Origin: an uncultured Eubacteriales bacterium
GTDB lineage: Bacteria > Bacillota > Clostridia > Lachnospirales > Anaerotignaceae
Length of the DNA: 7,622 nt
Assembly (NCBI GenBank): GCA_900546215.1
Contig: URCD01000105.1
Span: 1 to 7,622 of the forward strand
Direction: 5' to 3'
The translations under genes and the position numbers were made by a program. Positions 1-5,607 of the stretch are shown in pieces (position 1 is the stretch's first letter; every line of letters starts with the position of its first letter). Below the pieces are notes generated by a model that was not told the DNA's origin, searched no databases, and saw only the letters and a list, made by a program, of their open reading frames with translations.

Positions 1-2
1 TG

Positions 3-377
3 CTGGCGCAGGAAAGAAAATATGCTAAAAACTATTTGGAGTCAATTGGCAGAACTGCATCAATCGGAGAATATTCTGATTTAAAAATGGAAATTCCTGA
101 TATTCCTGATGAGACCTATAATATGATTTTTGATAGGTATTGGGAATACCCTTACTGGATTGGTACCCAGGAAAAAATAGAAGATGGAGTACGCTATGTC
201 TATGAAACCCAGTGGAAAGACTATGGTGACAGCGACAGTATGGTTTACCTGACCAAATATGTGTATGGTACGGGGGAAATTATCAGAACAATAAACGTCC
301 ATATTGATGATGGCGAGGTACAGTCATCAGAAGAAAAAGTATTAAAGCTTGTCGAAAACGCGATAAACAAAAAATAG
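3..377 (+). CDS. C-terminal part of an unrecognised protein (5' end outside window)
   Basis: The reading frame is open from the first bases of the window to a TAG stop at 375-377, so this is the last 124 codons of a gene that begins upstream. A TTG at 36 could be read as a start, but the frame continues upstream without a stop (residues LAQERKYAKNY precede it) and no Shine-Dalgarno site lies before it, so an internal start is unlikely. The visible part is rich in aromatic and acidic residues (for example the stretch around MIFDRYWEYPYW) and looks like an alternating-strand, soluble domain ending in a short amphipathic helix with a lysine-rich tail. It has no transmembrane segment, cysteine cluster or catalytic motif that I recognise. 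It is followed 7 nt later by a strong terminator, so it is the last gene of its transcript. I assign no function. Confidence 0.75.
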   Translation: MAQERKYAKNYLESIGRTASIGEYSDLKMEIPDIPDETYNMIFDRYWEYPYWIGTQEKIEDGVRYVYETQWKDYGDSDSMVYLTKYVYGTGEIIRTINVHIDDGEVQSSEEKVLKLVENAINKK

Positions 378-384
378 CTAATGT

Positions 385-412
385 AAGCGGTCTCTTATAA
401 GAGACCGCTTTT
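385..412 (+). terminator. Rho-independent terminator after the left-edge gene
   Basis: A perfect 26-bp palindrome (385-410, arms AAGCGGTCTCTTA and its complement) is followed by TTTTCTGTGTT. It begins 7 nt after the stop of the left-edge gene. The T tract exists only on the plus-strand side, so it terminates plus-strand transcription. Confidence 0.85.
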
Positions 413-417
413 CTGTG

Positions 418-446
418 TTGAAAAAAAAGTTAAGTTAGGGTATACT
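418..446 (+). promoter_or_regulatory. SigA-type promoter of the DtxR-family regulator / HAD hydrolase unit
   Basis: TTGAAA (418-423) and TATACT (441-446) are separated by exactly 17 bp. The predicted transcription start is near 453, giving a leader of about 79 nt before the start codon at 532. The -35 box starts only 5 nt after the T tract of the upstream terminator. The -10 box sits inside a GTATA-N3-TATAC dyad (440-452). Confidence 0.75.
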
Positions 447-461
447 ATATACAGTGCTGTA
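440..461. promoter_or_regulatory. Candidate operator: two dyads over the -10 box and start site
   Basis: GTATA-CTA-TATAC (440-452) is a perfect inverted repeat enclosing the -10 box. Directly next to it, TACAG-TG-CTGTA (450-461) is a second inverted repeat over the predicted start site. Just upstream, TTAAGTTAG (430-438) resembles one half of the iron-box recognised by DtxR/IdeR, but a matching right half is not present. The position is right for repression, and autoregulation by the metal regulator encoded downstream is an inference. Short AT-rich dyads also occur by chance. Confidence 0.35.
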
Positions 462-469
462 CAAAATAG

Positions 470-510
470 AGTATTAGTAAAATATCAATTATTTATATTG
501 ATTTAATACT
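470..510 (+). repeat. AT-rich imperfect inverted repeat in the leader of the DtxR-family gene
   Basis: Nested complementary arms AGTATTA (470-476) with TAATACT (504-510), and ATCAAT (484-489) with ATTGAT (497-502), could fold the leader RNA into a long AT-rich hairpin with an asymmetric internal loop (7 nt on the left, 1 nt on the right). It ends 7 nt before the Shine-Dalgarno run GGGGAAGGTGAG (517-528). It has no GC-rich core or T tract, so it is not a terminator. A protein-binding site or an RNA structure near the ribosome binding site are both possible. Confidence 0.4.
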
Positions 511-531
511 ATTAATGGGGAAGGTGAGTAA

Positions 532-912
532 ATGGCAGTTACCGAGGCTGTAGAAAATTATTTGGAAGCAATACTTGTATTAAGCTATAAACAACCTGAC
601 GTTCATGCAGTTGATGTATGCAATCATCTTGGTTATTCAAGACCTACTCTGTCAGTAGCTATTAAACAAATGAAAGAACAGGGACTTATCGACGTAAGCG
701 GAGAAAACCATATTTCTCTTACTGATGAAGGACTAAGAGTTGCAGAAAGAATTTATGAAAGACATAATATTGTTGCTGCCTTACTTATAGGGATAGGTGT
801 AGGCGAAGATACAGCATATGCTGACGCATGTAAAATAGAACATGATTTAAGTGACGAAACGTTTGAATGTTTAAAAAAGCATTACTCGAATTTTAAGAAT
901 AAGAAAGGGTAA
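532..912 (+). CDS. DtxR/MntR-family metal-dependent transcriptional regulator, short form
   Basis: This 126-residue protein has the family layout: an N-terminal winged helix-turn-helix (about residues 5-65; recognition helix near SRPTLSVAIKQM, then the wing and LTDEG) and a helical metal-binding and dimerisation domain (about 70-120, with ERHNIV and ACKIEHDLS). It stops there, as MntR does, and lacks the SH3/FeoA-like third domain of DtxR and IdeR. By my hand alignment the metal ligands are N9, E12, H78, C100, E103 and H104. Manganese-type MntR has Asp at the first position and Glu at the C100 position; iron-type DtxR has Met and Cys. The site is therefore a mixture and the sensed metal cannot be read from it. 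The ATG at 532 follows a strong GGAAGGTGAG site. The HAD hydrolase gene starts 2 nt after its stop, so the two are co-transcribed. Family assignment is firm; the target genes are unknown. Confidence 0.9.
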   Translation: MAVTEAVENYLEAILVLSYKQPDVHAVDVCNHLGYSRPTLSVAIKQMKEQGLIDVSGENHISLTDEGLRVAERIYERHNIVAALLIGIGVGEDTAYADACKIEHDLSDETFECLKKHYSNFKNKKG

Positions 913-914
913 TT

Positions 915-1598
915 ATGGGATACCAGATACTGCTGTTTGATTTGGACGGGACACTGCTTGACTTTGACGCAAGCGAACAGGCTGCCTTAAAAAAACTGTT
1001 TGTTTCAAAGGGCTTGAATATAACCGATGATTTAATATGTACATATGAAAAGGTAAATAACGGATTGTGGCGTTCATACGAAAATGGCGAAATAGCTATG
1101 AGCGAGCTTGTAAATACAAGATTTTCTAAGACTATGAAGCATTTTGGAATGGACATTGATGGAGAAGCCTGGGAAAAAGAGTATAGGTCGTATCTTGGAG
1201 ATTATGCTTTTATTGTTGAAGGCGCGGACGAGGTTTTAAAAAAACTATCTGTTAGTCATAGAATATTTGCTATAACTAATGGGGTTGGAGATACACAAAA
1301 AAACAGATTAAAACTAGCGGGTCTAATAGATTATTTTGAAGATATATTTATTTCACAGCTCATAGGAGTACAAAAACCTGATATAAGATTTTTTGAATAT
1401 GTAATGAATAATATTAGTGATTTTAATAAAGAGAAGTCAATTGTAATCGGTGATTCAGTAATTACAGATATTCGTGGAGGAAACAACGCGGGCTTGGATA
1501 CCTGCCTTGTAAACACTAAGGGCAGAGTTTATGATGATAGTATAGTGCGGACATATGAAATCAGCAGTCTGAAAGAACTTTACGAAATTTGCTCATAA
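915..1598 (+). CDS. HAD-superfamily hydrolase, YjjG/YfnB-like (probable nucleotide phosphatase)
   Basis: This 227-residue protein has all four HAD motifs: motif I DLDGT with nucleophile D9 and acid D11, motif II with T121 in AITNG, motif III with K154 in QKPD, and motif IV GDSVITD with D180 and D185. A helical C1 cap lies between motifs I and II (about residues 18-95). The opening FDLDGTLLDFDASE and the GVQKPD/GDS spacing resemble the YjjG/YfnB group, whose E. coli member dephosphorylates pyrimidine nucleoside monophosphates, including non-canonical ones, to protect the nucleotide pool. Substrate prediction within HAD enzymes is uncertain. Metal (Mg2+) dependence is a family property and does not by itself explain the link to the metal regulator. 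The ribosome site (GAAAGGG, about 902-908) lies in the end of the preceding gene, and the start is 2 nt after its stop. The gene ends at a bidirectional terminator. Confidence 0.9.
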   Translation: MGYQILLFDLDGTLLDFDASEQAALKKLFVSKGLNITDDLICTYEKVNNGLWRSYENGEIAMSELVNTRFSKTMKHFGMDIDGEAWEKEYRSYLGDYAFIVEGADEVLKKLSVSHRIFAITNGVGDTQKNRLKLAGLIDYFEDIFISQLIGVQKPDIRFFEYVMNNISDFNKEKSIVIGDSVITDIRGGNNAGLDTCLVNTKGRVYDDSIVRTYEISSLKELYEICS

Positions 1599-1601
1599 AA
1601 T

Positions 1602-1638
1602 AAAAACAGATACCAATTTATTAAGGTATCTGTTTTTT
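1602..1638. terminator. Bidirectional Rho-independent terminator between convergent genes
   Basis: The stem AAAAACAGATACC (1602-1614) pairs with GGTATCTGTTTTT (1625-1637) around a 10-nt loop. It is followed by T residues on the plus side and by TTTTTATTTT on the minus side. It lies between the HAD gene (ends 1598, +) and the small Cys-rich gene (ends 1657, -) and serves both. Confidence 0.88.
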
Positions 1639-1656
1639 GCTTGTCTAACCAGTATT

Positions 1657-1794
1657 TTAAGCTTTTTTATTTAAATGGGCCATGCAATATGTAAGACTTC
1701 CTGCTGAAATGTGGTTGGCTACACAGTCGCAGCATTTTCCGTGATTTTTACAGTCGTTCTTTACACATGGACAGTCGTGTTTATTTTCACACAT
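1657..1794 (-). CDS. Small cysteine-rich protein, 45 aa, DUF6485-like
   Basis: On the minus strand an ATG at 1794-1792 opens a 45-codon frame ending in TAA at 1659-1657. A strong Shine-Dalgarno run AGAGGGGG lies 6 nt upstream of the start. The protein has eight cysteines (C2, C8, C10, C15, C21, C22, C24, C37) and four histidines (H6, H18, H28, H40), in a pattern CPC-x4-C-x5-CCDC-x12-C. It has no signal peptide or membrane segment. The CxC...HGxCCxC pattern with a following His resembles the small proteins grouped as DUF6485 in anaerobic bacteria, recalled from memory and not searched. The spacing of Cys and His suggests zinc or iron-sulfur binding, which is an inference. The gene stands alone with its own promoter candidate (1826-1854) and a shared terminator. 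The ribosome site, coding-like composition and flanking signals support a real gene; its function is unknown. Confidence 0.82.
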   Translation of the reverse strand: MCENKHDCPCVKNDCKNHGKCCDCVANHISAGSLTYCMAHLNKKA

Positions 1795-1825
1795 AATAAT
1801 CCCCCTCTATGAATAATTTAATTAT

Positions 1826-1854
1826 ATTTTATATCAGTCAGCCTGGAAATACAA
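1826..1854 (-). promoter_or_regulatory. Candidate promoter of the small Cys-rich protein gene
   Basis: Read on the minus strand, TTGTAT (1854-1849) and TAAAAT (1831-1826) are 17 bp apart. The predicted start site is about 25 nt before the start codon and 12-15 nt before the ribosome site. The surroundings are very AT-rich, so alternatives such as the overlapping TATAAA cannot be excluded. Confidence 0.45.
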
Positions 1855-1894
1855 TACAAATAGTTTCCAACCATAAAATTAATCTTATTGTTTT

Positions 1895-1923
1895 TAGACC
1901 TAAGCTATAATTTGTGATATAAT
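1895..1923 (+). promoter_or_regulatory. Candidate promoter of the ispF-cysS-mrnC-rlmB-rae1-sigH operon
   Basis: TATAAT (1918-1923) is preceded by TG at 1915-1916, forming an extended -10 (TGaTATAAT). TAGACC (1895-1900) lies 17 bp upstream as a weak -35 (4 of 6 matches). A second TATAAT at 1906-1911 has no good -35. The predicted start is near 1930, giving a leader of about 55 nt. A 10-bp palindrome TAATGCATTA (1936-1945) lies just downstream. I see no T-box or other riboswitch in the leader. Confidence 0.55.
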
Positions 1924-1971
1924 ACTAACATTAGTTAATGCATTACTTTGACATGTTTTATAATAAATGAT

Positions 1972-1977
1972 AAGGAG
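1972..1977 (+). promoter_or_regulatory. Ribosome binding site that fixes the ispF start
   Basis: AAGGAG lies 7 nt before the ATG at 1985. An in-frame ATG at 1967 lies upstream of this site and would add six residues (MIRRKL) encoded by the ribosome site itself, so 1985 is the better start. Confidence 0.85.
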
Positions 1978-1984
1978 AAAGCTT

Positions 1985-2461
1985 ATGAGAATAGGTACGG
2001 GATACGATGTCCATCGTTTGAGCGAAAACAGAAGGCTTATAATAGGCGGTGTGGAGATTCCTTACGAAAAAGGGCTGCTTGGACATTCAGACGCAGACGT
2101 TCTTATACATGCTGTTATGGATGCACTGCTTGGAGCGGCGGCACTGGGTGATATAGGAAGACATTTTCCTGACTCAGACGGAGAATATAAAAACATTTCC
2201 AGTTTATTGCTTTTAAAAAGAGTTTGCCTCTTGCTTAAAGATAATGGATATAATACAATAAATATTGATGCTACTATAATAGCGCAGAAACCAAAGCTTG
2301 CGCCATTTATAGAGGACATGAGAAATAATATTGCCGATTGCCTTGGAATTTCCAATGAGTATGTAAATGTTAAGGCTACTACGGAAGAAGGGCTTGGCTT
2401 TACAGGCAGCGGTGAAGGAATTGCGGCACAGGCAGTATGTCTTATAGAAAAAATGAGCTAA
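1985..2461 (+). CDS. ispF: 2-C-methyl-D-erythritol 2,4-cyclodiphosphate synthase
   Basis: IspF converts CDP-methylerythritol 2-phosphate to the cyclic diphosphate with release of CMP, the fifth step of the MEP isoprenoid pathway; it is a cytosolic trimer. From the ATG at 1985 the protein is 158 residues, the usual family length. The metal-binding residues D8, H10 (in GTGYDVHRL) and H42 (in LIHAVMDALLGA) are in the expected positions. The GDIGRHFPD loop (55-63) and the nucleotide-contact segment ATTEEGLGFTGSGEG (131-145, with T132, E135 and G138) are intact. This is a certain identification. It is the first gene of the six-gene operon. The usual partner ispD is not in the window, and in Bacillus, as I recall, gltX and cysE lie between ispF and cysS, whereas here cysS follows after 12 nt. 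No regulatory RNA is visible in the leader. Confidence 0.97.
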   Translation: MRIGTGYDVHRLSENRRLIIGGVEIPYEKGLLGHSDADVLIHAVMDALLGAAALGDIGRHFPDSDGEYKNISSLLLLKRVCLLLKDNGYNTINIDATIIAQKPKLAPFIEDMRNNIADCLGISNEYVNVKATTEEGLGFTGSGEGIAAQAVCLIEKMS

Positions 2462-2473
2462 AGGAGAATTGAT

Positions 2474-3883
2474 ATGAAAATTTATAATACCTTAACGCGT
2501 AAAAAAGAAGAATTTATACCAATTGAGCCAGGAAAGGTTAAGATGTATGTCTGCGGACCTACAGTATATAACTATATTCACATAGGCAATGCGCGTCCTT
2601 ATGTAGTGTTTGACACAGTACGCAGGTATATGGAGCATAAAGGATATGATGTGACATATGTACAGAATTTTACTGATGTTGATGATAAAATAATTAAAAG
2701 AGCTAATGAAGAAAACTCAACTATGGAAAAGGTTTCTGAAAAGTATATTGCAGAAGCTTTCCATGATGCTGACGGCCTTAATGTTGAGAGAGCTACGGTT
2801 CATCCCAGAGTCACACAGGAAATGCCTGAGATAATAGAAATGATTCAGGAACTTATTGATAAAGGCTTTGCATACGAGGACAATGGAACAGTTTATTACG
2901 ATACTAAGGCTTTTCCTGAATATGGAAAGCTTTCTAAGAAAAATCTTGATGAGCTGATAGCAGGAGCCAGTGAACGTGTTTCTGCTGATGACGCAAAAAG
3001 AAATTCTACCGATTTCGTTCTCTGGAAGCCTCAGAAACCGGGAGAGCCTAAATGGGCTTCGCCTTGGGGAGATGGTAGGCCGGGCTGGCATATTGAGTGC
3101 TCAGTAATGTCAAAGAAATATCTTGGCGAAACTATTGATATTCATGCCGGAGGAGAAGATTTGATTTTCCCTCACCATGAGAATGAAATTGCTCAGAGTG
3201 AGGCTTGCAGCGGAAAAATCTTTGCAAGATATTGGATGCATAATGGGTTTATTACAGTTGACAATGAAAAAATGTCAAAGTCAGCTGGTAATTTCTTTAC
3301 TGTAAGAGAAATTTCAGAAAAATTCCCATATGAAGTTATAAGATTTTTCATATTAAGCGGACATTATAGAATGCCGTTGAATTTCAGCGATACTCTTATG
3401 CAGGCCAGCCAGAACGGTCTTGAAAGAATTAAAAATTGTGTGTCCTCTCTTGATTATTACATTAATAATTGTACCATAGAGACAGACAGTGATGATGAAG
3501 AAAATGAAAAAGAAATACAGGGATTCCTCTCACAGTTTGAAACAGCAATGGATGACGATTTTAATACTGCAGATGCTGTAACAGCAATATATGAGCTGGT
3601 TAAATTTATTAATGTAAAAATTAATGATGGATTCTCTAAAAAGTCTGCGGTCTCAGCTAAAAATATGATTGATGAGCTTTGCAGGGTTCTTGGAATACTT
3701 CAGAAAAACGAAGAAGAGGAGCAGGACCCTGAAAAGGATAAAATAGAGGAGCTTATTGCAAAGCGTACAGAGGCTAAAAAGGCAAAGGATTTTGCTGCCG
3801 CTGACGCAATTAGGGATGAGCTTGCTGCTATGGGAATTACAATTAAGGATACACGCCAGGGTGTACAGTGGTTTAGAGGATAA
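2474..3883 (+). CDS. cysS: Cysteinyl-tRNA synthetase
   Basis: This class I aminoacyl-tRNA synthetase attaches cysteine to tRNA-Cys in the cytosol using ATP. The 469-residue length fits the bacterial family (about 460-470). The HIGH motif is HIGN (36-39) and the KMSKS motif is at 266-270. The zinc ligands that select cysteine are all present: C27 in YVCGPTVY, C209 in WHIECS, H234 and E238 in FPHHENE. The anticodon-binding C-terminal domain (about 310-469) ends with the family-typical segment KAKDFAAADAIRDEL followed by GVQWFRG. Two acidic patches (near 338-349 and 414-423) are surface-loop variations. The start is fixed by AAGGAG at 2461-2466, which overlaps the ispF stop, 7 nt before the ATG. 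The mrnC gene starts 2 nt after its stop. No T-box precedes it, so cysteine-starvation control at the RNA level is not evident. Confidence 0.98.
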   Translation: MKIYNTLTRKKEEFIPIEPGKVKMYVCGPTVYNYIHIGNARPYVVFDTVRRYMEHKGYDVTYVQNFTDVDDKIIKRANEENSTMEKVSEKYIAEAFHDADGLNVERATVHPRVTQEMPEIIEMIQELIDKGFAYEDNGTVYYDTKAFPEYGKLSKKNLDELIAGASERVSADDAKRNSTDFVLWKPQKPGEPKWASPWGDGRPGWHIECSVMSKKYLGETIDIHAGGEDLIFPHHENEIAQSEACSGKIFARYWMHNGFITVDNEKMSKSAGNFFTVREISEKFPYEVIRFFILSGHYRMPLNFSDTLMQASQNGLERIKNCVSSLDYYINNCTIETDSDDEENEKEIQGFLSQFETAMDDDFNTADAVTAIYELVKFINVKINDGFSKKSAVSAKNMIDELCRVLGILQKNEEEEQDPEKDKIEELIAKRTEAKKAKDFAAADAIRDELAAMGITIKDTRQGVQWFRG

Positions 3884-3885
3884 TT

Positions 3886-4314
3886 ATGACAGAAGAGTAT
3901 TTTTCAAAAGTGTTGGAAAAAGAGTATAACGGCTCATCTCCAAGAGAGCTGTCGCCGCTTGTGCTTGCGTATATCGGTGATGCGGTATACGAAATATTAG
4001 CTCGTACAAGGGTAGTTTCACTTGGAAATTCTCCTGTAAATAAGATGAATGCTAAGGCAAAGAAAATAGTTAACGCTAAAAGCCAATGCGATGCCTATTT
4101 CAAGATAGCCGATATGCTAACAGAAGATGAGGCGGCTGTTTTTAGAAGAGGCCGCAATGCAAATTCATATACACATCCAAAAAATATGGATATTAACGAT
4201 TACCGCCACGCCACCGGACTTGAGGCGCTTTTCGGATATTTATATTTGTCAGGTAAAAACGAAAGAATAACAGAGCTGTTTGAGCTAGTATACCCGCTTG
4301 AGGTCGGGCTTTAA
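3886..4314 (+). CDS. mrnC: Mini-ribonuclease III
   Basis: MrnC is a dimeric RNase III-like enzyme without a double-stranded-RNA-binding domain. In Bacillus subtilis it matures the ends of 23S rRNA, with help from ribosomal protein L3. This 142-residue protein has the single RNase III domain and nothing after it. The signature LAYIGDAVYE (27-36) carries catalytic D32, and a second acidic residue, E113 in ATGLEALFGYLYL, closes the metal site. The segment RRGRNANSYTHPKN (about 86-99) is characteristic of the mini-III group. The start at 3886 is 2 nt after the cysS stop, with AGAGGA (3875-3880) as ribosome site inside the end of cysS, so translation is probably coupled. Its place between cysS and rlmB is the same as in Bacillus, and both it and rlmB act on 23S rRNA. 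Confidence 0.95.
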   Translation: MTEEYFSKVLEKEYNGSSPRELSPLVLAYIGDAVYEILARTRVVSLGNSPVNKMNAKAKKIVNAKSQCDAYFKIADMLTEDEAAVFRRGRNANSYTHPKNMDINDYRHATGLEALFGYLYLSGKNERITELFELVYPLEVGL

Positions 4315-4323
4315 GGAGTTTTT

Positions 4324-5076
4324 ATGGAACGAAATTATAATGAAAATCAATTGGAAGGCCGCAATGCTGTTCTTGAAGTGCTTAAAAGCGGAAGAGATAT
4401 AGAAAAAATAATTGTAGTAAAGGGCAATGTCGAGGGAACTGTTCGAAGAATTGTCGGTATGGCTAAGGAAAGAGGTATAGTCGTTCAGGAGGTTGTAAGG
4501 CAGAAGCTTGATGAAATGAGCCAGACTAAAAATCATCAGGGTGTAATAGCAATAGTTTCTGAACATGAGTATGCCGATATACAGGATATACTTGATGCAG
4601 CAGCAGATAAGGGAGAAAAGCCCTTTATAATAATATTAGATAATATAACTGATCCGCATAATTTAGGAGCAGTGATTCGTACTGCGGAATGCGCCGGTGC
4701 ACATGGCGTTATAATACCGAAACGAAGAAGCGTTGGCTTGACTGCGACGGTTGGCAAAACGTCAGCCGGAGCCGTTGAATATATGCCAGTAGCAAGGGTT
4801 ACAAATATAGCAAGAACTATAGAAGAGCTTAAAAAAGAAGGTATTTGGGTTGCTTGTGCTGATATGGGCGGTGAGGATTATTTTGAGTCCGCTCTTGACG
4901 GTGCTATTGCGCTTGTTATAGGTTCAGAAGGAGAAGGAGTTAGCCGTCTTGTAAAGGAAAAATGTGATTTTACAGTATCAATACCTATGTATGGAAGCAT
5001 ATCGTCCTTAAATGCCTCCGTAGCTTCTGCTCTTTTAATGTATGAAGTTGTAAGGCAGCGAAATTACAGAGGATGA
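4324..5076 (+). CDS. rlmB: 23S rRNA (guanosine-2'-O-)-methyltransferase RlmB-like (TrmH family, group 3)
   Basis: This SPOUT-class enzyme transfers a methyl group from S-adenosylmethionine to a ribose 2'-OH, by homology G2251 of 23S rRNA (E. coli numbering) in the peptidyl-transferase P loop. The 250 residues split into an N-terminal L30e-like RNA-binding domain (about 8-80, starting EGRNAVLEVL) and a knotted catalytic domain (about 95-250). Motif 1 is DNITDPHNLGAVIRTAE (106-122) with N113 and R119. Motif 2 is IGSEGEGVSRL (199-209) with E204. Motif 3 is IPMYGSISSLNASVASA (220-236) with N230. All family key residues are present. The exact modified nucleotide is assumed from orthology. AAGGAG (4313-4318) overlaps the mrnC stop, with 5 nt to the ATG. 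The next gene starts 4 nt after its stop. Confidence 0.94.
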   Translation: MERNYNENQLEGRNAVLEVLKSGRDIEKIIVVKGNVEGTVRRIVGMAKERGIVVQEVVRQKLDEMSQTKNHQGVIAIVSEHEYADIQDILDAAADKGEKPFIIILDNITDPHNLGAVIRTAECAGAHGVIIPKRRSVGLTATVGKTSAGAVEYMPVARVTNIARTIEELKKEGIWVACADMGGEDYFESALDGAIALVIGSEGEGVSRLVKEKCDFTVSIPMYGSISSLNASVASALLMYEVVRQRNYRG

Positions 5077-5080
5077 TTAT

Positions 5081-5602
5081 ATGGCACTGGAAACGTTTCT
5101 AATTGTCGACGGCTATAATATAATACATGCTTGGCCTGAGCTTGAAGAGCTTACGTCAGTCAGTCTTGAAAGCGCAAGGGTTAAGCTTATGGATATACTG
5201 TGCAACTATCAGGGCGTCAGCGGTGAAACAGTAATACTTGTCTTTGACGGCTATCTTGTTAAGGGAAGTACGGGGTCTGTACTGGAATATAATAATATAT
5301 TCGTTGTTTATACTAAGGAAGCTGAAACGGCTGACCATTATATTGAAAGGACTGCCAGCAGCATACCTAAGGAGTACAGGGTTAAGGTAGCTACAAACGA
5401 TGGTCTTGAGCAGACTATTATAATGGGAAAGGGCGCGACAAGGATAACCGCCGGAGAACTTAAAATGATAATTGATAAAGAGGAAAAAGAAATAAGAAAA
5501 AACTATACAGAAAAACGTCCTGCCAAAAACAATATGCTTATGGATAATGTTGACGAGAAAACATTAAAATGGCTTGAGATGATGCGCAGGAAAAAGGAGT
5601 GA
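5081..5602 (+). CDS. rae1: Rae1/YacP-type NYN-domain ribosome-associated endoribonuclease
   Basis: In Bacillus subtilis Rae1 (YacP) enters the ribosomal A site and cleaves certain mRNAs during translation. This 173-residue protein is a single NYN (PIN-like) domain of family length (about 170). The acidic active-site residues expected of the fold are visible: D10 in LIVDGYNII, D56 in VFDGY, D85 in ETADHYIE, and D107 in VATNDGLEQ. The C-terminal third (about 130-173) is highly charged and helical (KEEKEIRKN...), and probably contacts the ribosome or RNA; that is inference. The start at 5081 lies 4 nt after the rlmB stop, with AGAGGA (5068-5073) as ribosome site. The gene sits between rlmB and sigH, exactly the Bacillus neighbourhood, which supports orthology over other NYN proteins. 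Cleavage targets in this organism are not known from the sequence. Confidence 0.92.
   Translation: MALETFLIVDGYNIIHAWPELEELTSVSLESARVKLMDILCNYQGVSGETVILVFDGYLVKGSTGSVLEYNNIFVVYTKEAETADHYIERTASSIPKEYRVKVATNDGLEQTIIMGKGATRITAGELKMIIDKEEKEIRKNYTEKRPAKNNMLMDNVDEKTLKWLEMMRRKKE
5594..5599 (+). promoter_or_regulatory. Ribosome binding site that selects a TTG start for sigH
   Basis: AAGGAG at 5594-5599, inside the end of rae1, lies 8 nt before the in-frame TTG at 5608. It directly abuts the GTG at 5599 (no spacing) and is 20 nt from the ATG at 5620. Only the TTG is at normal distance. Confidence 0.75.
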
Positions 5603-5607
5603 GGCTT

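Noticed and set aside
385..410. The perfect 26-bp palindrome as an operator or recombination site
   Set aside because: It lies 7 nt after a stop codon and is followed by a T run, so a terminator explains it fully; no second copy was seen in the window.
1948..1953. TTGACA as the -35 box of the ispF promoter
   Set aside because: No -10 lies about 17 bp downstream; that position is the ribosome binding site. The TATAAT at 1959-1964 is only 5 bp away.
1967..1984. ispF starting at the ATG at 1967 (164 residues)
   Set aside because: The AAGGAG site would lie inside the gene; the ATG at 1985 has ideal spacing and gives the conserved N-terminus MRIGTGYDVH.
1948..2151. A separate 67-residue plus-strand protein overlapping ispF
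   Set aside because: It is an out-of-frame reading of the certain ispF gene, with no ribosome site of its own.
1795..2473. A T-box leader or other riboswitch upstream of ispF or cysS
   Set aside because: The roughly 55-nt leader of ispF is too short and has no T-box sequence or terminator/antiterminator pair, and cysS follows ispF after only 12 nt.
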